This document shows, in pieces, positions 42,321-52,364 of a stretch of DNA of 64,000 bases. Every line of letters begins with the position of its first letter. Within the stretch, counting starts at the first letter, position 1. Source of the DNA: Bacteroidetes bacterium B1(2017) (GTDB lineage Bacteria; Bacteroidota; Bacteroidia; UKL13-3); contig NKJG01000001.1 in assembly GCA_002256395.1 (NCBI GenBank), positions 744,001 to 808,000 on the forward strand. The letters run 5' to 3'. Both the position numbers and the translations under genes were made by a program. The notes beneath the pieces are model-generated. The model had not been told where the DNA came from. It did no database searches and worked only from the letters and a program-made list of their open reading frames with translations.

Positions 42321-43628
42321 CTATTTTTTAATTTTAAGATAGCTTAAAATATCATCGTAAAGTCCAGAATCATTTGCAAACAAGGCAAAGTTTTTTGCTG
42401 TAGAAAACCATTCTTGGGTACTTGCTTTATGTTTTTTACTTGCTGCCAATAAGTCTTTTGTTTCAATTGGTTTTGGAATTCCATCTTCAAACGAAGATTC
42501 TAATTTGAGTTCAATAGCAATATCAATAATGGCATCAATATCTGCTCCCGAAAAATTTTCAATCTTCTTGGCAACACCAGTGTAATCAATGTCTCGAGCA
42601 GGCTTCGAAAGTAGTTTAAGTTTTAAGATTGATTCTCTAGTTGCTTCATCTGGGGGTGGCACAAAAACAATTCTATCAAATCTTCCTGGCCTCCTAAAAG
42701 CTGGATCTAAATTCCAAGGAGTATTGGTGGCACCCATTATTAATACTCCATCATTGCTTGCATCTAAACCATCTAACTCTTGTAAAAACTGATTAATTAA
42801 ATGTCTGCCGCTTGATTGTTTCATATCGGCTCGGCTGGCACCTAAGGCATCTATCTCATCAATAAACAAAACACAAGGGGCATTTTGCCTAGCCAATTCA
42901 AATATTTCATGTAGGTTTTTCTCGCTATTACCAATCCACATATCGAGGATATCATTTAATCCTACTGAGATAAATTTAGCATTTACCTGACCTGCTGTAG
43001 CTTTGGCCATATAGGTTTTACCGCAACCCGGAGGCCCATATAACAAAATGCCTCCACCTATCTTTTTGCCATAGGCCTTATATAGTTCGGGATGTAAAAG
43101 GGGTTTAATTATTTTTAGTTCAATTTCTTTTTTCACAGCCTCCATGCCGCCAACATCTTTGAAATTGATTTTAGGTTTTTGTAAAAATCTATCATCTACA
43201 TCATCCTCAAAATCAAAGGCATCGAAACCTTCTTTTTGGCGTAATTGTGAATCTAAATCTTCATCTGCCATACTTGGATTTAGCATCAAAGCTTTTTTGT
43301 AGGCTTCCGAAGCTCTAATAAAGGCACCTTCTTTAAGTAATCCTTTGGCATACAAAACATAAATACTAGCATCTGTGGTACCCAATTCTATTACCTCCTC
43401 CAACACTACATTGCAGGCAGAGAACTTGCCTAGCCCATAAAATACTTTTGCTAAGCCAACTTTTACCTTCGGTTCATTTGAAAGGCTAAGTAAGCTAGAA
43501 TATTCTACCTCTGCCTCTTCTAAAAGGTTCATACCTAATAAGGTTTCGGCGAGCAATTGTTTCAGAGGAATATTATTTGGTGAAAGCTTCAACGCCTCTC
43601 GTAAACCATCTAGGGTGCTATTATCCAT
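42321..43628 (-). CDS. AAA+ ATPase with N-terminal TPRs
   Basis: The 435-residue protein has TPR-like repeats over ~1-130 and an AAA domain of the CDC48/FtsH/katanin class. Walker A is GPPGCGKT near 196-203, Walker B VLFIDEIDAL near 252-261, sensor region GATNTPWNLDPAFRRPGRFDR. The segment KINFKDVGGMEAVKKEI is the usual AAA entry. There is no protease domain, so it is an unfoldase or remodelling motor. It starts the four-gene unit with a TPR membrane protein, a GNAT and a methyltransferase. The TPRs probably recruit substrate or the membrane partner (inference). Confidence 0.88.
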   Translation of the reverse strand: MDNSTLDGLREALKLSPNNIPLKQLLAETLLGMNLLEEAEVEYSSLLSLSNEPKVKVGLAKVFYGLGKFSACNVVLEEVIELGTTDASIYVLYAKGLLKEGAFIRASEAYKKALMLNPSMADEDLDSQLRQKEGFDAFDFEDDVDDRFLQKPKINFKDVGGMEAVKKEIELKIIKPLLHPELYKAYGKKIGGGILLYGPPGCGKTYMAKATAGQVNAKFISVGLNDILDMWIGNSEKNLHEIFELARQNAPCVLFIDEIDALGASRADMKQSSGRHLINQFLQELDGLDASNDGVLIMGATNTPWNLDPAFRRPGRFDRIVFVPPPDEATRESILKLKLLSKPARDIDYTGVAKKIENFSGADIDAIIDIAIELKLESSFEDGIPKPIETKDLLAASKKHKASTQEWFSTAKNFALFANDSGLYDDILSYLKIKK

Positions 43629-43765
43629 TATTCGTGTATTAGTAAGTAAAATCTATGCCTTTTCTTTCGGGCTTTAAATGTAAAGATATAGTGCCTTATT
43701 TCCATGCTAAAACCTATTTTGAAAATACCCCTCAATAATTCCTTCACTCATTTCCTAAAATTCGC

Positions 43766-43773
43766 TACTTTCG
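43766..43773 (+). promoter_or_regulatory. Putative -7 element for pgk
   Basis: TACTTTCG, 7 of 8 matches to TAnnTTTG, lies 19 bp before the pgk start and gives a ~15-nt leader. The spacing to the ATG resembles that of menB. Confidence 0.5.
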
Positions 43774-43791
43774 CTGCAAAATTTCTTATTT

Positions 43792-45006
43792 ATGAAAACT
43801 CTAGATACCCTTTCATTTGCAGGCAAAAAAGCCCTAGTACGCGTAGATTTCAATGTGCCACTAGATAAAAAAACCTTGGCTATTACAGATGATGCACGTA
43901 TTCGTGCAACCATACCCACACTTAAAAAGATTTTAGCCGATGGTGGTTCATGCATTTTAATGAGCCATTTGGGTCGCCCACTTAAGAAATTAAAAGAAGA
44001 TGGCACGGTTGATATTGAAAAACATACCTTAAAAAATGTAGTTGCTAAAGTATCTGAATTACTTGGCGTACCTGTTAAGTTTGCTCCAGATTGCATAGGA
44101 GCAGAAGCCGTTTCTATGGCGCATGATTTAAAGCCAGGAGAAGTATTATTACTTGAAAATTTACGTTTCTATAAAGAAGAAGAAAAAGGAGATGAAGCCT
44201 TTGCCGAAAAGCTTTCGAAATTAGGGGATGTATATGTTAATGATGCGTTTGGAACGGCACATCGCGCCCATGCTTCTACAGCCATTATTGCTAAGTTCTT
44301 TCCTACCTCAAAATGCTTTGGATATGTAATGGCTAAAGAAATTGCCAATGCCGAAAAAGTAATCAAATACACAGAACGTCCATTTACTGCTATTACAGGC
44401 GGAGCCAAGGTTTCAGATAAATTATTAATATTAGAAAATTTAATAGATCAGGTTGATAATTTAATTATTGGAGGAGGAATGGCCTATACCTTTTTAAAAG
44501 CTCAAGGCTTTGAAATTGGCTCAAGTTTATGTGAAGATGATAGGTTAGATTTATGCCTTGCCTTAATTAAAAAAGCCGAAGAAAAAGGAGTTAAATTATT
44601 ACTTCCAGAAGACTCAATAGTTGCGGATGCTTTTTCAAACGAAGCAAACTTTAAGCCTTGTGATAACCAGCATATAGAAAAAGGTTGGATGGGTTTAGAT
44701 ATTGGTCCAAAAGCTGCGGCCTATTTTGCCGAGGTAATTAAAGGTTCAAAAACAATTTTATGGAATGGACCTATGGGTGTTTTTGAAATGACACATTTTG
44801 AAAACGGTACCAAAACAGCTGCTATTGCTGTTGCAGAAGCTACTAAAAACGGCGCCTTTAGTTTAATTGGTGGTGGGGATAGTGCTGCTGCAGTTGCTCA
44901 ATTTGGTTTCGAAGATCAAGTAAGTTACGTTAGTACAGGTGGTGGGGCTTTACTTGAATATTTCGAAGGAAAAGAACTTCCGGGTATTGCTGCCATTAAC
45001 GCTTAA
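43792..45006 (+). CDS. pgk: Phosphoglycerate kinase
   Basis: This 404-residue glycolytic enzyme transfers phosphate between 1,3-bisphosphoglycerate and ADP. Signatures are [14 protein letters not shown] near the N terminus, the substrate-binding SHLGRPLKK and [16 protein letters not shown], the [17 protein letters not shown] hinge region and the nucleotide motif [12 protein letters not shown] near the C terminus. Length and motifs are normal. A -7 element lies just upstream. The stop codon overlaps the ATG of the VanZ-like gene (TAATG). Confidence 0.98.
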   Translation: MKTLDTLSFAGKKALVRVDFNVPLDKKTLAITDDARIRATIPTLKKILADGGSCILMSHLGRPLKKLKEDGTVDIEKHTLKNVVAKVSELLGVPVKFAPDCIGAEAVSMAHDLKPGEVLLLENLRFYKEEEKGDEAFAEKLSKLGDVYVNDAFGTAHRAHASTAIIAKFFPTSKCFGYVMAKEIANAEKVIKYTERPFTAITGGAKVSDKLLILENLIDQVDNLIIGGGMAYTFLKAQGFEIGSSLCEDDRLDLCLALIKKAEEKGVKLLLPEDSIVADAFSNEANFKPCDNQHIEKGWMGLDIGPKAAAYFAEVIKGSKTILWNGPMGVFEMTHFENGTKTAAIAVAEATKNGAFSLIGGGDSAAAVAQFGFEDQVSYVSTGGGALLEYFEGKELPGIAAINA

Positions 45007-45377
45007 TGCTATCCTTTTTAAGAAAGTATTCCTTACCTATTGTATGGGCCTTGTTAACGCTTACTGCTTGCGGTATTAATGGGAATAGTATACCCAAAAT
45101 TAGCTTTAATATTGGTATTGATAAAATTGCCCACTTTATCCTTTTTGGAATGCAATCGTGGCTAATTATTAGAGCACAACAAAAAGGGAATGAAACTATT
45201 AATTGGAGGCAAGTAAATTACGCTGTACTTTTTGGTATTAGTTATGGAATTGTAATTGAAATACTTCAAGCAACAATTTTTATCAATAGAAGTTATGATT
45301 ACGCCGATATGTTAGCGAATAGTATTGGCGCTGTTTCATGCTATGGATTCACCTATTTGCGGTGGGGTTTAAAATAG
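45006..45377 (+). CDS. VanZ-like membrane protein
   Basis: The 123-residue protein has about four hydrophobic helices and the VanZ-like signature DKIAHFILFGMQSWLI, with DYADMLANSIGAVSCYGF later. The VanZ family is widespread and mostly of unknown function; the founding member confers low-level teicoplanin resistance, but resistance should not be assumed here. Its ATG overlaps the pgk stop by 1 bp. Its 3' end overlaps the convergent histidine kinase by 9 bp. Confidence 0.82.
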   Translation: MLSFLRKYSLPIVWALLTLTACGINGNSIPKISFNIGIDKIAHFILFGMQSWLIIRAQQKGNETINWRQVNYAVLFGISYGIVIEILQATIFINRSYDYADMLANSIGAVSCYGFTYLRWGLK

Positions 45378-48300
45378 TTTTCCTGTACTATCAAAACTTG
45401 GTTCAGCCTGCCTTTTAGGCTTGTAATACTGAGCAATTTTTTGGAACAAATCATCTGGGTTAAATGGTTTACTAATGTATTCATTCATCCCTATGTCTTG
45501 TACTCTTTGTTTGGCTTCCGAATTTACATTCGCCGATAAGGCAAATATTGGAGTTGTAAGTCCTGCCTTTCGCATGCGTTCTGCCGATTCAAATCCGTCC
45601 ATTTCGGGCATTTGAAGATCCATTAAAATAAGGTCATAGCGCTTTTTCTGAACCGCAGATAGCGCTTGTCTTCCATTTTCGGCCACATCTATTTCAATTT
45701 CCCACCGAGTTAAAAATTTACGTGCTACAAACACATTCATTTGATTATCCTCTACCAACAAAACATGCATGCCTCTAAAATGGGTAAATTTACTTTCCTC
45801 GTCTTTTGGAAAGGTGCTAATTTTATTTTTATCAATTTTAAATTTCAGGCTGAACCAAAAAGTAGTACCCTCCCCTTTCACACTGCTTACTTGTAAATTA
45901 CCACCTAATACCTCTACCAAACGTTGGCAAATGGCCAATCCCAAACCTGTACCACCAAATTTGCGAGTGGTATCAGAGGATGCCTGCGTAAAATGCTCAA
46001 ATAAATGAGGAATATAGGATTCATCAATCCCAATTCCAGTATCCTCAAATGTAAACTTAACTTGTAAATAATCGGCAGTTAATTCTTCGGTTAAGGCTGC
46101 TACTTTTACCGAACCTGCAGGTGTAAATTTAATGGCATTTGAAATAAGGTTATTAAAAATTTGGTTCAGCCTTAATGCATCTCCTAACAAGGCTTTAGGG
46201 AAATTATTACTAGCTTTTAAATCTAATTGTATGCTCTTTTCTTTGGCAGGATTTACAAAGGATTTTAAGGTATTTTGAAGGGTTGCATATAAATCAAAAG
46301 AACTCTCCTCAATGTCAATTTTTCCTGCATCAATTTTACTAAAATCTAGGATGTCGTTTAATAAAAACATTAAATTATCTGCAGAGTATTTTAAAGCCTG
46401 CAGGTTTTCTGTTTCTTCACTATTTTTATTTTCGTTAAGGAGTAAATTAATAATTCCAATAACGCCATTCATGGGTGTTCTTATTTCATGGCTCATAGTA
46501 GATAAAAACAAACTCTTTGCCTTAGACGCCTCCTCTGCCTTTTGCAGAGCTATTTTATACTCTTCTTCTAATCGCTTACGGTAATCAATATTACTAAAGG
46601 TACCAATAATACGGGTAGGGTTACCATCTGGGTCTGTTTCGGCCACCTTACCTCTATCTAATATCCAAATATACTCCCCATGTTTGTTTCGTAATCTGTA
46701 TTCACATTCATAAAAATGAGTCTTTCCTTCTAAATGGTCTACAAATAAATTCCATGCTCGAACCAAATCATCTGGATGAACCAAATTCTCCCATTTCTCT
46801 TCTACATTTTCAAAGGCCTTAAAGCCTAGCATTTCATTAAATATTGGCGAGTAAAAAGATTCATCTGTAACCAGATTAACATCCCAAACAGCATCTCTAC
46901 TTCCAGAAAGCGCGTAGTTCCAACGTTTCTCGGCATTCTCAAGCTCTTGTTGCGACTTTACTACATCACTTATATTTTCTAAAATTCCCAATATGCTCTC
47001 TACGTTTCCATCTGCATCTAGTAAAGGAATTTTAAATGTTCTAGCAAATATTTGTTTGGCCCCTGCTTGTATGCTTAACTTTTGAATGAGCACGGGTTCT
47101 TTATCCGTAAGCACCATTTGATCGGTAGCCAAATAGGTAGAAATTTCACCCGAATCTTTAAAAACTTCCTCGTCTGTTTTACCTATTACTTCTTCTTCCT
47201 TTAATTCAAACAAATACTCCAATTCCTTATTCCAAAGGGTATACGTTAAATTGTCTTTTACACTTTTAACAAATACACCAATAGGTAAATGAGCAATTAG
47301 TTTATTCAGAAACACGCGTTGATGTTCGTGTTCAATCTGTGCCTCCTTTTTATGAGTAATTTCATCAATAAGAATAGAAACACGTGGAGGTTTACTATTT
47401 TTTATTCTCCGCAATTTTGCCACATAATGTTTTAAAACTCCATTATTGGCATATGAATATTCATATTCACGAGGGATACCATCTGCTTTTACCTCGTAAA
47501 AAACTTTGCTTAAAGAGATAGAGAAATAATCATCAAAGAGTTCTTCAACAGTTTTGTTCAGGAAGTAAGAGTCTTCAAACATCATCACAAGATTCTCTCC
47601 CTTCCAAACCTTTTTGCAACGGTCGTTTCCGTCCATTTCAAAAATAATTTCTTGGGTGGAACTTAAAAGTAACTCCAAGTTTTCTAAGATAAGTTGTTGC
47701 TGCACAAAGGCACGTTTTCTTTGAGTAATATCAATGGCTTTTACAACCATCCCATGCTGTTTTTGTTCCTTTAAAATGGGGGTAAATGAAACTTCAAATA
47801 TTTTACTACCTTCCCTAAACCTATACTCTTGATCAAAACTAAACGATTCTCCTTTTAATCCTCTTCTATACCAACTATTCCAGTCATCATATATTTTGTG
47901 CTTGCCCTCTGGGAATAAAATACTCACTCCCGAACTTGGTTCCTTTTGCCAAAATCCCTTAAACATGGAGGCATAAATAGAATTATAGGAGATAAGATTT
48001 AGGTTCATATCAACAGACCAAATGGCATCTTTTGAATTCTCTAGAAGAGCTATAATATTTGCTTGGTTAATACTATTAGCTTCGTTGGCATCTTTTCTAA
48101 GTTTACTAAATAATTGAAGTACAATTATGGAGCTTACTATAGTCATTACAATGCTATAAATAAATACATTCTGGAGGCTATTTATGTTACCTAAATAAAT
48201 AAAAAGCAGACGAGGCGACCAACCAATATTAACCAAAAACACGGCCAAACAGATATAGAGAATACCCATCTTAACAATGCGTTTAGCTCCAATGGCCTCA

Positions 48301-48596
48301 AATAAATAAATACCTATTAAAATGGGTATATAAAACAAGAAGGTGCCTGTATTTGAAAATATACCTGAATCAACTAAGTAAACAGATAAAATTACCGAAA
48401 ACACAGTTAAGTTAACGCCTTTATCAAAGTCGCCCTTCTTAATAAAACTCAAAACATATACATCAATAAGAATAGGAACAAGGCATATTAAACTTAATAG
48501 GGATACACCTGAAAGAAGCCCCCAAATTAGAGACATGGAGCTAATACAAATATCCATCAAGAGTAACCACCAAATTATTTCTCTATGCTTATACAT
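45369..48596 (-). CDS. Hybrid sensor histidine kinase with multiple PAS domains
   Basis: The 1075-residue protein starts with about six hydrophobic helices (~10-170), then PAS-type domains in series from ~180 to ~670 (for example ALLENSKDAIWSVDMNLNLI, YALSGSRDAVWDVNLVTDES and ECEYRLRNKHGEYIWILD). The transmitter has the HisKA box FLSTMSHEIRTPMNG with the phosphoacceptor His703 and an ATPase domain (FEDTGIGIDESYIPHLFEHF and FGGTGLGLAICQRLV). A C-terminal receiver follows (HVLLVEDNQMNVFVA, LILMDLQMPEMDG). No separate output domain is present, so it probably relays phosphate onward. It starts 4 bp downstream of the menC stop and may be co-transcribed with menA-menC. Confidence 0.95.
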   Translation of the reverse strand: MYKHREIIWWLLLMDICISSMSLIWGLLSGVSLLSLICLVPILIDVYVLSFIKKGDFDKGVNLTVFSVILSVYLVDSGIFSNTGTFLFYIPILIGIYLFEAIGAKRIVKMGILYICLAVFLVNIGWSPRLLFIYLGNINSLQNVFIYSIVMTIVSSIIVLQLFSKLRKDANEANSINQANIIALLENSKDAIWSVDMNLNLISYNSIYASMFKGFWQKEPSSGVSILFPEGKHKIYDDWNSWYRRGLKGESFSFDQEYRFREGSKIFEVSFTPILKEQKQHGMVVKAIDITQRKRAFVQQQLILENLELLLSSTQEIIFEMDGNDRCKKVWKGENLVMMFEDSYFLNKTVEELFDDYFSISLSKVFYEVKADGIPREYEYSYANNGVLKHYVAKLRRIKNSKPPRVSILIDEITHKKEAQIEHEHQRVFLNKLIAHLPIGVFVKSVKDNLTYTLWNKELEYLFELKEEEVIGKTDEEVFKDSGEISTYLATDQMVLTDKEPVLIQKLSIQAGAKQIFARTFKIPLLDADGNVESILGILENISDVVKSQQELENAEKRWNYALSGSRDAVWDVNLVTDESFYSPIFNEMLGFKAFENVEEKWENLVHPDDLVRAWNLFVDHLEGKTHFYECEYRLRNKHGEYIWILDRGKVAETDPDGNPTRIIGTFSNIDYRKRLEEEYKIALQKAEEASKAKSLFLSTMSHEIRTPMNGVIGIINLLLNENKNSEETENLQALKYSADNLMFLLNDILDFSKIDAGKIDIEESSFDLYATLQNTLKSFVNPAKEKSIQLDLKASNNFPKALLGDALRLNQIFNNLISNAIKFTPAGSVKVAALTEELTADYLQVKFTFEDTGIGIDESYIPHLFEHFTQASSDTTRKFGGTGLGLAICQRLVEVLGGNLQVSSVKGEGTTFWFSLKFKIDKNKISTFPKDEESKFTHFRGMHVLLVEDNQMNVFVARKFLTRWEIEIDVAENGRQALSAVQKKRYDLILMDLQMPEMDGFESAERMRKAGLTTPIFALSANVNSEAKQRVQDIGMNEYISKPFNPDDLFQKIAQYYKPKRQAEPSFDSTGKLF

Positions 48597-48600
48597 CGTA

Positions 48601-49662
48601 CTAATCTAATTCAGGATGGGGAAGTTTCCAAGCATTTTGAGGCAAAAAATGTAAGGCACCCGCTTTAGCTAGCAAAGGACCTTCGATATTATTAGTATAT
48701 AAATTTCCAGTTCCTAAACCCTGAGGCAAGCTCGTTTTTTGAACAGCGGTCCATTGTGCAATGGCATTTAAACCAATATTCGACTCTAATGCCGAGGTTG
48801 CCCACCAATCCATTTCGTGTTCATTAGCCTTCCTAACCCATTTGGCACTCATACCTAATCCACCCAAAAGTGTTGGCTTTAAAATGAGGTATTTAGGTTT
48901 AATAAATTTCAATAATTTAGCTCCATGTTCCTCTGGATCAAGTCCAATTAACTCTTCATCTAAAGCAACAGGTATTGGGCTTTTTCCGCATACCTCTTCC
49001 ATTTCATCTAATTGCCTTGGGGCAATTGGTTGTTCAATAGAATGGATTCCAAACCTTGCCAACTCCTTTAATTTTAATACCGCATCATCGGGTGCAAATG
49101 CTCCGTTGGCATCTAAACGTATTTCAACCCTATCGGCAGGATATTGTTTTCTAATTTGTTCCAACATCTTGCATTCTACATCAAAATCATGCGCACCAAT
49201 TTTAAACTTAATACAGGTATATCCTTCTTGTATTTTAGTTACGGCCTGAACCAACATATTGTCTATGCTATCCATCCAAACTAAACCATTGATTGGAATT
49301 GATTTACCATAAATAAAAGTATTGTCGAACACTATTTGCTCACCCCCATTAAATAAATCCAATTGCGCTGTTTCTATGGCAAAACGAACTGCGGGAAAGC
49401 TTGTTAAATCAACAGATAAGGGCGAATTACCTTCATTAAAATAGGCAAGTATGGTGCTTAATTGTTCTTCAAAATTGTCGGTTCCATCAATGCTTAACCC
49501 CATAAGTGGCGATGCCTCGCCCCAACCTTTAAGTGTAGGATTTGAGGGATGAAACGCATACACCAAATAAGCTGCATGAGTTTTAATTTCGCCCCTACTT
49601 GTTTTAGCCTGAAAGCTAAACTCTAAATTCCTTTTTATATACCCGTATTGAAGCTCGTTCAT
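48601..49662 (-). CDS. menC: MenC, o-succinylbenzoate synthase
   Basis: This enolase-superfamily enzyme dehydrates SHCHC to o-succinylbenzoate. Catalytic signatures are the KxK motif in CIKFKIGAHDF, the metal ligands in IRLDANGAF and HSIEQPI, and the second lysine region LILKPTLLGG. I start it at the ATG at 49662, which overlaps the menA stop as ATGA; a TTG two codons earlier is less likely. The product is then 353 residues. It is translationally coupled to menA and followed by the hybrid kinase. Confidence 0.94.
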   Translation of the reverse strand: MNELQYGYIKRNLEFSFQAKTSRGEIKTHAAYLVYAFHPSNPTLKGWGEASPLMGLSIDGTDNFEEQLSTILAYFNEGNSPLSVDLTSFPAVRFAIETAQLDLFNGGEQIVFDNTFIYGKSIPINGLVWMDSIDNMLVQAVTKIQEGYTCIKFKIGAHDFDVECKMLEQIRKQYPADRVEIRLDANGAFAPDDAVLKLKELARFGIHSIEQPIAPRQLDEMEEVCGKSPIPVALDEELIGLDPEEHGAKLLKFIKPKYLILKPTLLGGLGMSAKWVRKANEHEMDWWATSALESNIGLNAIAQWTAVQKTSLPQGLGTGNLYTNNIEGPLLAKAGALHFLPQNAWKLPHPELD

Positions 49663-50546
49663 AAACAAATTTGAATAATAAGTGTGCTAATAAAAGTACT
49701 TAAGGATAACCATTTTAACAAGGGATCAAAACTTGCATGATCTTTTGCTTTACTAGCTAAATAAATATTTATGGAAATAAGAATACTTGGCAAAATAGCA
49801 AACCACATATTCTGATGGATGCTGCTAAAAAAGCCCCATATACCTAGGATGGCAAAAATTAATACCAAGCTGTGGTAGAGTTTGGCTCGAACCAAACCTA
49901 AGCGAACGGGTATACTTTTTTTACCCGCACTTTCATCTGATTCTATATCTCGCATATTGTTAAGATTTAGAACTCCTACCGATAATAATCCATAGGTAAT
50001 AGACAAATAAATGGCAGCCTCGGTAATCATGCTTGTTTGCAAATATTGAGCACCCAAAACGGCTACCCAACCAAAGAAAATAAAAACACTAATATCTCCT
50101 AAACCCGCATATCCATAAGGCCGTTTACCGTTTGTATAAGCAATTGCGGCTAGAATACTTAAAATTCCAATTCCTAACAAAACTAAACTCGCTGTTAAAC
50201 CAATTGCTGGTAATGAAAAATACAGTAAACAACAACCACTTATAAAGGATAATACGGCCGCTATTATTAAACCCCTTTTCATCTGTTCTTTACTAATGGC
50301 TCCAGATTGAACGGCACGGCTAGGACCTTTTCTACCAGCATGATCGGCACCATGAATACTATCCCCATAATCATTGGCTAGGTTCGACAAAATTTGCAAA
50401 AACAAGGCAGTTAGAAACGTAAAAATGGAAACCAAAACATTTGTTTTACCAACTACCTCACTACATATGAGACCAGCCCAAATACATGAAAGTGATAAGA
50501 ATAAAGTCCTTAATCGAAACGCACTAATCCAATGGGATATTTTCAT
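49659..50546 (-). CDS. menA: MenA, 1,4-dihydroxy-2-naphthoate polyprenyltransferase
   Basis: This UbiA-family membrane enzyme attaches the isoprenoid tail to dihydroxynaphthoate. It has eight to nine hydrophobic helices and the prenyl-diphosphate-binding motif LANDYGDSIHGADHAGR. A second Asp-rich stretch, NLNNMRDIESDESAGKKSIP, lies further on. I use the ATG at 50546 (MKISHWISAFRLRT, 295 residues); a TTG eight codons upstream is less likely. The stop overlaps menC as ATGA. Its start codon is only 12 bp from the divergent CLC gene's start. Confidence 0.94.
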   Translation of the reverse strand: MKISHWISAFRLRTLFLSLSCIWAGLICSEVVGKTNVLVSIFTFLTALFLQILSNLANDYGDSIHGADHAGRKGPSRAVQSGAISKEQMKRGLIIAAVLSFISGCCLLYFSLPAIGLTASLVLLGIGILSILAAIAYTNGKRPYGYAGLGDISVFIFFGWVAVLGAQYLQTSMITEAAIYLSITYGLLSVGVLNLNNMRDIESDESAGKKSIPVRLGLVRAKLYHSLVLIFAILGIWGFFSSIHQNMWFAILPSILISINIYLASKAKDHASFDPLLKWLSLSTFISTLIIQICL

Positions 50547-50554
50547 TATGTTTG
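50547..50554 (+). promoter_or_regulatory. -7 element giving a leaderless CLC transcript
   Basis: TATGTTTG is a full match to TAnnTTTG and ends 4 bp before the ATG at 50559. If the element is centred at -7, transcription begins at or next to the start codon, so the mRNA would be leaderless. Confidence 0.55.
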
Positions 50555-50558
50555 TGTG

Positions 50559-52364
50559 ATGAGTCAGCAAATTAAATACATTCGCTTCTTGCTCAAGTAT
50601 CCTGTTTATAAATTTTTTAAAAATAGAAACAGATATATAAGCAATAGCAGTTTTTTAATTATTGCTAGCATACTGGTTTCCATAGTGGTTAGCATTGCTG
50701 CCATTGCGTTAAAATGGTCTATTCATTTTATTGAATCGGTATTAATTAATACCAACATGTTGGAATTACGCTTCCAATATTTGATTTATCCCATTCTCGG
50801 TATTGTACTTTCACTTATTTTTATTCGCTATGTATTTGGGCTCAAACAATTTGAAAAAGGTTTGGCCAGTATAATTTATCGCATCAATTATAAAAAAGGC
50901 AAAATAGAGGCCCACCATACCTACGCTCATTTGGTAAGTAGCGCCTTTACGGTAAGCTTAGGCGGATCGGTTGGGGTTGAAGCACCTATTGCCATTACTG
51001 GTTCGGCCATTGGTTCGAACCTAGCCAAAAGACTTTTTTTAAACGATGGGGATAGAAATTTGCTATTGGCATGTGGCGCTGCTGCAGGTATTTCTGCTAT
51101 TTTTAACACCCCAGTTGGCGGAGTAATTTTTGCCTTAGAAGTATTGTTAAGGCGTGTTAGCATTCCTGCCTTTGTGCCTTTATTAATAGCCTCGGCAACG
51201 GCAGCGGTAATTAGTAATCTCTTTTATCAAGGACAACTTATCGTATTTAAAGCCCAACCTTGGGTAGTTTCTGCCATTCCCTATTATTTGGTTTTTGCCA
51301 TTCTATGTGGGTTAATTTCTGTGTATACCATTCGTACTATTTACGGAATAGAATCAAAGTTTAACAATAAAAATCAGAAGTTTTTAATCGCTATTTTCCA
51401 GGGACTTATAGTGGGAGGTTTAATTTTATTTTCTCCTCTTTTATACGGCGAAGGATACTTTGTAATAAACCAGGTATTAAATGGAACCTTTGATGCCTAT
51501 ATGCAAAGTATTGCCTACCAAAGTAATTTTGGATATCAAACTGTATTCCTATTTTTTGTGGCAGCAACGCTATTATTAAAGCCGATAGCGGCAGCATTTA
51601 CAGTTAGTTCAGGAGGTAATGGAGGAATTTTCGCTCCTTCTCTTTTTATTGGAGCCCTTTTGGGTTTATTCTTTGCCAGAATCGTTAACCTAAGCGGAAT
51701 GTATCAAATAAATGAGTTGAACTTTGTGGTTACAGGCATGGCTGGAATTCTAAGTGGCGTGGTAAGTGCACCCCTTACAGCCATATTTATGATTGCAGAA
51801 GCAGCTGGTGGATATACCTTATTTGTGCCCTTAATGATTGTTTCGGCAGGAAGTTTTTTTGTTACCAGACTTATTGAACCCAATAGCATTTATACCAAAA
51901 AATTAGTGTTGGGAGGTTTCTTAAATGAAAGTCCTGAGTTTGCTATTTTAAAAGACCTTTCGGTAAGAGCTGTAATGGAAAGCGATTTCCCTAGCTTATT
52001 ACCCGATGACTCATTAAGAAAGGTAACAGAAGTTGTTTCTAATACCCGAAGAAATGTTTTTCCAGTAATAAAAAGAAATGGCAATTTTATTGGAATTGTA
52101 ACTATGGGTCAGCTTAAAACCTATATTTTTAAACCCGACTTATATGATAAAATAAAGGTTACCGACTTAATGGTGGAAGAAGTAATTACGGCAGATATAA
52201 ACGATTCGTTGGAATTGCTAATGAAACAATTTGAGGCGTATCCAGAAATTTTTTACATACCTGTTTTGGAAGGAAACGTATATTTAGGATTTGTATCCAA
52301 AAGCACTTTTTTAAATAAGTATAAATTGCTTATGAAAGAATGGGCTCATAAACAATCTGTGTGA
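50559..52364 (+). CDS. CLC-family chloride channel/transporter with CBS domains
   Basis: The protein (~601 residues from the ATG at 50559) has the CLC fold of many helices with the anion-pathway motifs GGSVGVEAPIA and GGNGGIFAPSLFIGA. The first has Val-Glu-Ala in place of the canonical R/KEGP, keeping the gating-type Glu. Two CBS domains follow (~470-600; VMESDFPSLLPDDSL and VTDLMVEEVITADIND), which often bind adenine nucleotides and regulate transport. An upstream in-frame ATG at 50532 lies before the -7 element and is unlikely to be used. The 3' end overlaps the convergent receiver gene by 19 bp. Confidence 0.92.
   Translation: MSQQIKYIRFLLKYPVYKFFKNRNRYISNSSFLIIASILVSIVVSIAAIALKWSIHFIESVLINTNMLELRFQYLIYPILGIVLSLIFIRYVFGLKQFEKGLASIIYRINYKKGKIEAHHTYAHLVSSAFTVSLGGSVGVEAPIAITGSAIGSNLAKRLFLNDGDRNLLLACGAAAGISAIFNTPVGGVIFALEVLLRRVSIPAFVPLLIASATAAVISNLFYQGQLIVFKAQPWVVSAIPYYLVFAILCGLISVYTIRTIYGIESKFNNKNQKFLIAIFQGLIVGGLILFSPLLYGEGYFVINQVLNGTFDAYMQSIAYQSNFGYQTVFLFFVAATLLLKPIAAAFTVSSGGNGGIFAPSLFIGALLGLFFARIVNLSGMYQINELNFVVTGMAGILSGVVSAPLTAIFMIAEAAGGYTLFVPLMIVSAGSFFVTRLIEPNSIYTKKLVLGGFLNESPEFAILKDLSVRAVMESDFPSLLPDDSLRKVTEVVSNTRRNVFPVIKRNGNFIGIVTMGQLKTYIFKPDLYDKIKVTDLMVEEVITADINDSLELLMKQFEAYPEIFYIPVLEGNVYLGFVSKSTFLNKYKLLMKEWAHKQSV

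Noticed and set aside
45006..45377. VanZ-like protein as a glycopeptide-resistance gene
   Set aside because: Only the family resemblance is present; there is no vanHAX or vanRS context, and most family members are unrelated to resistance.
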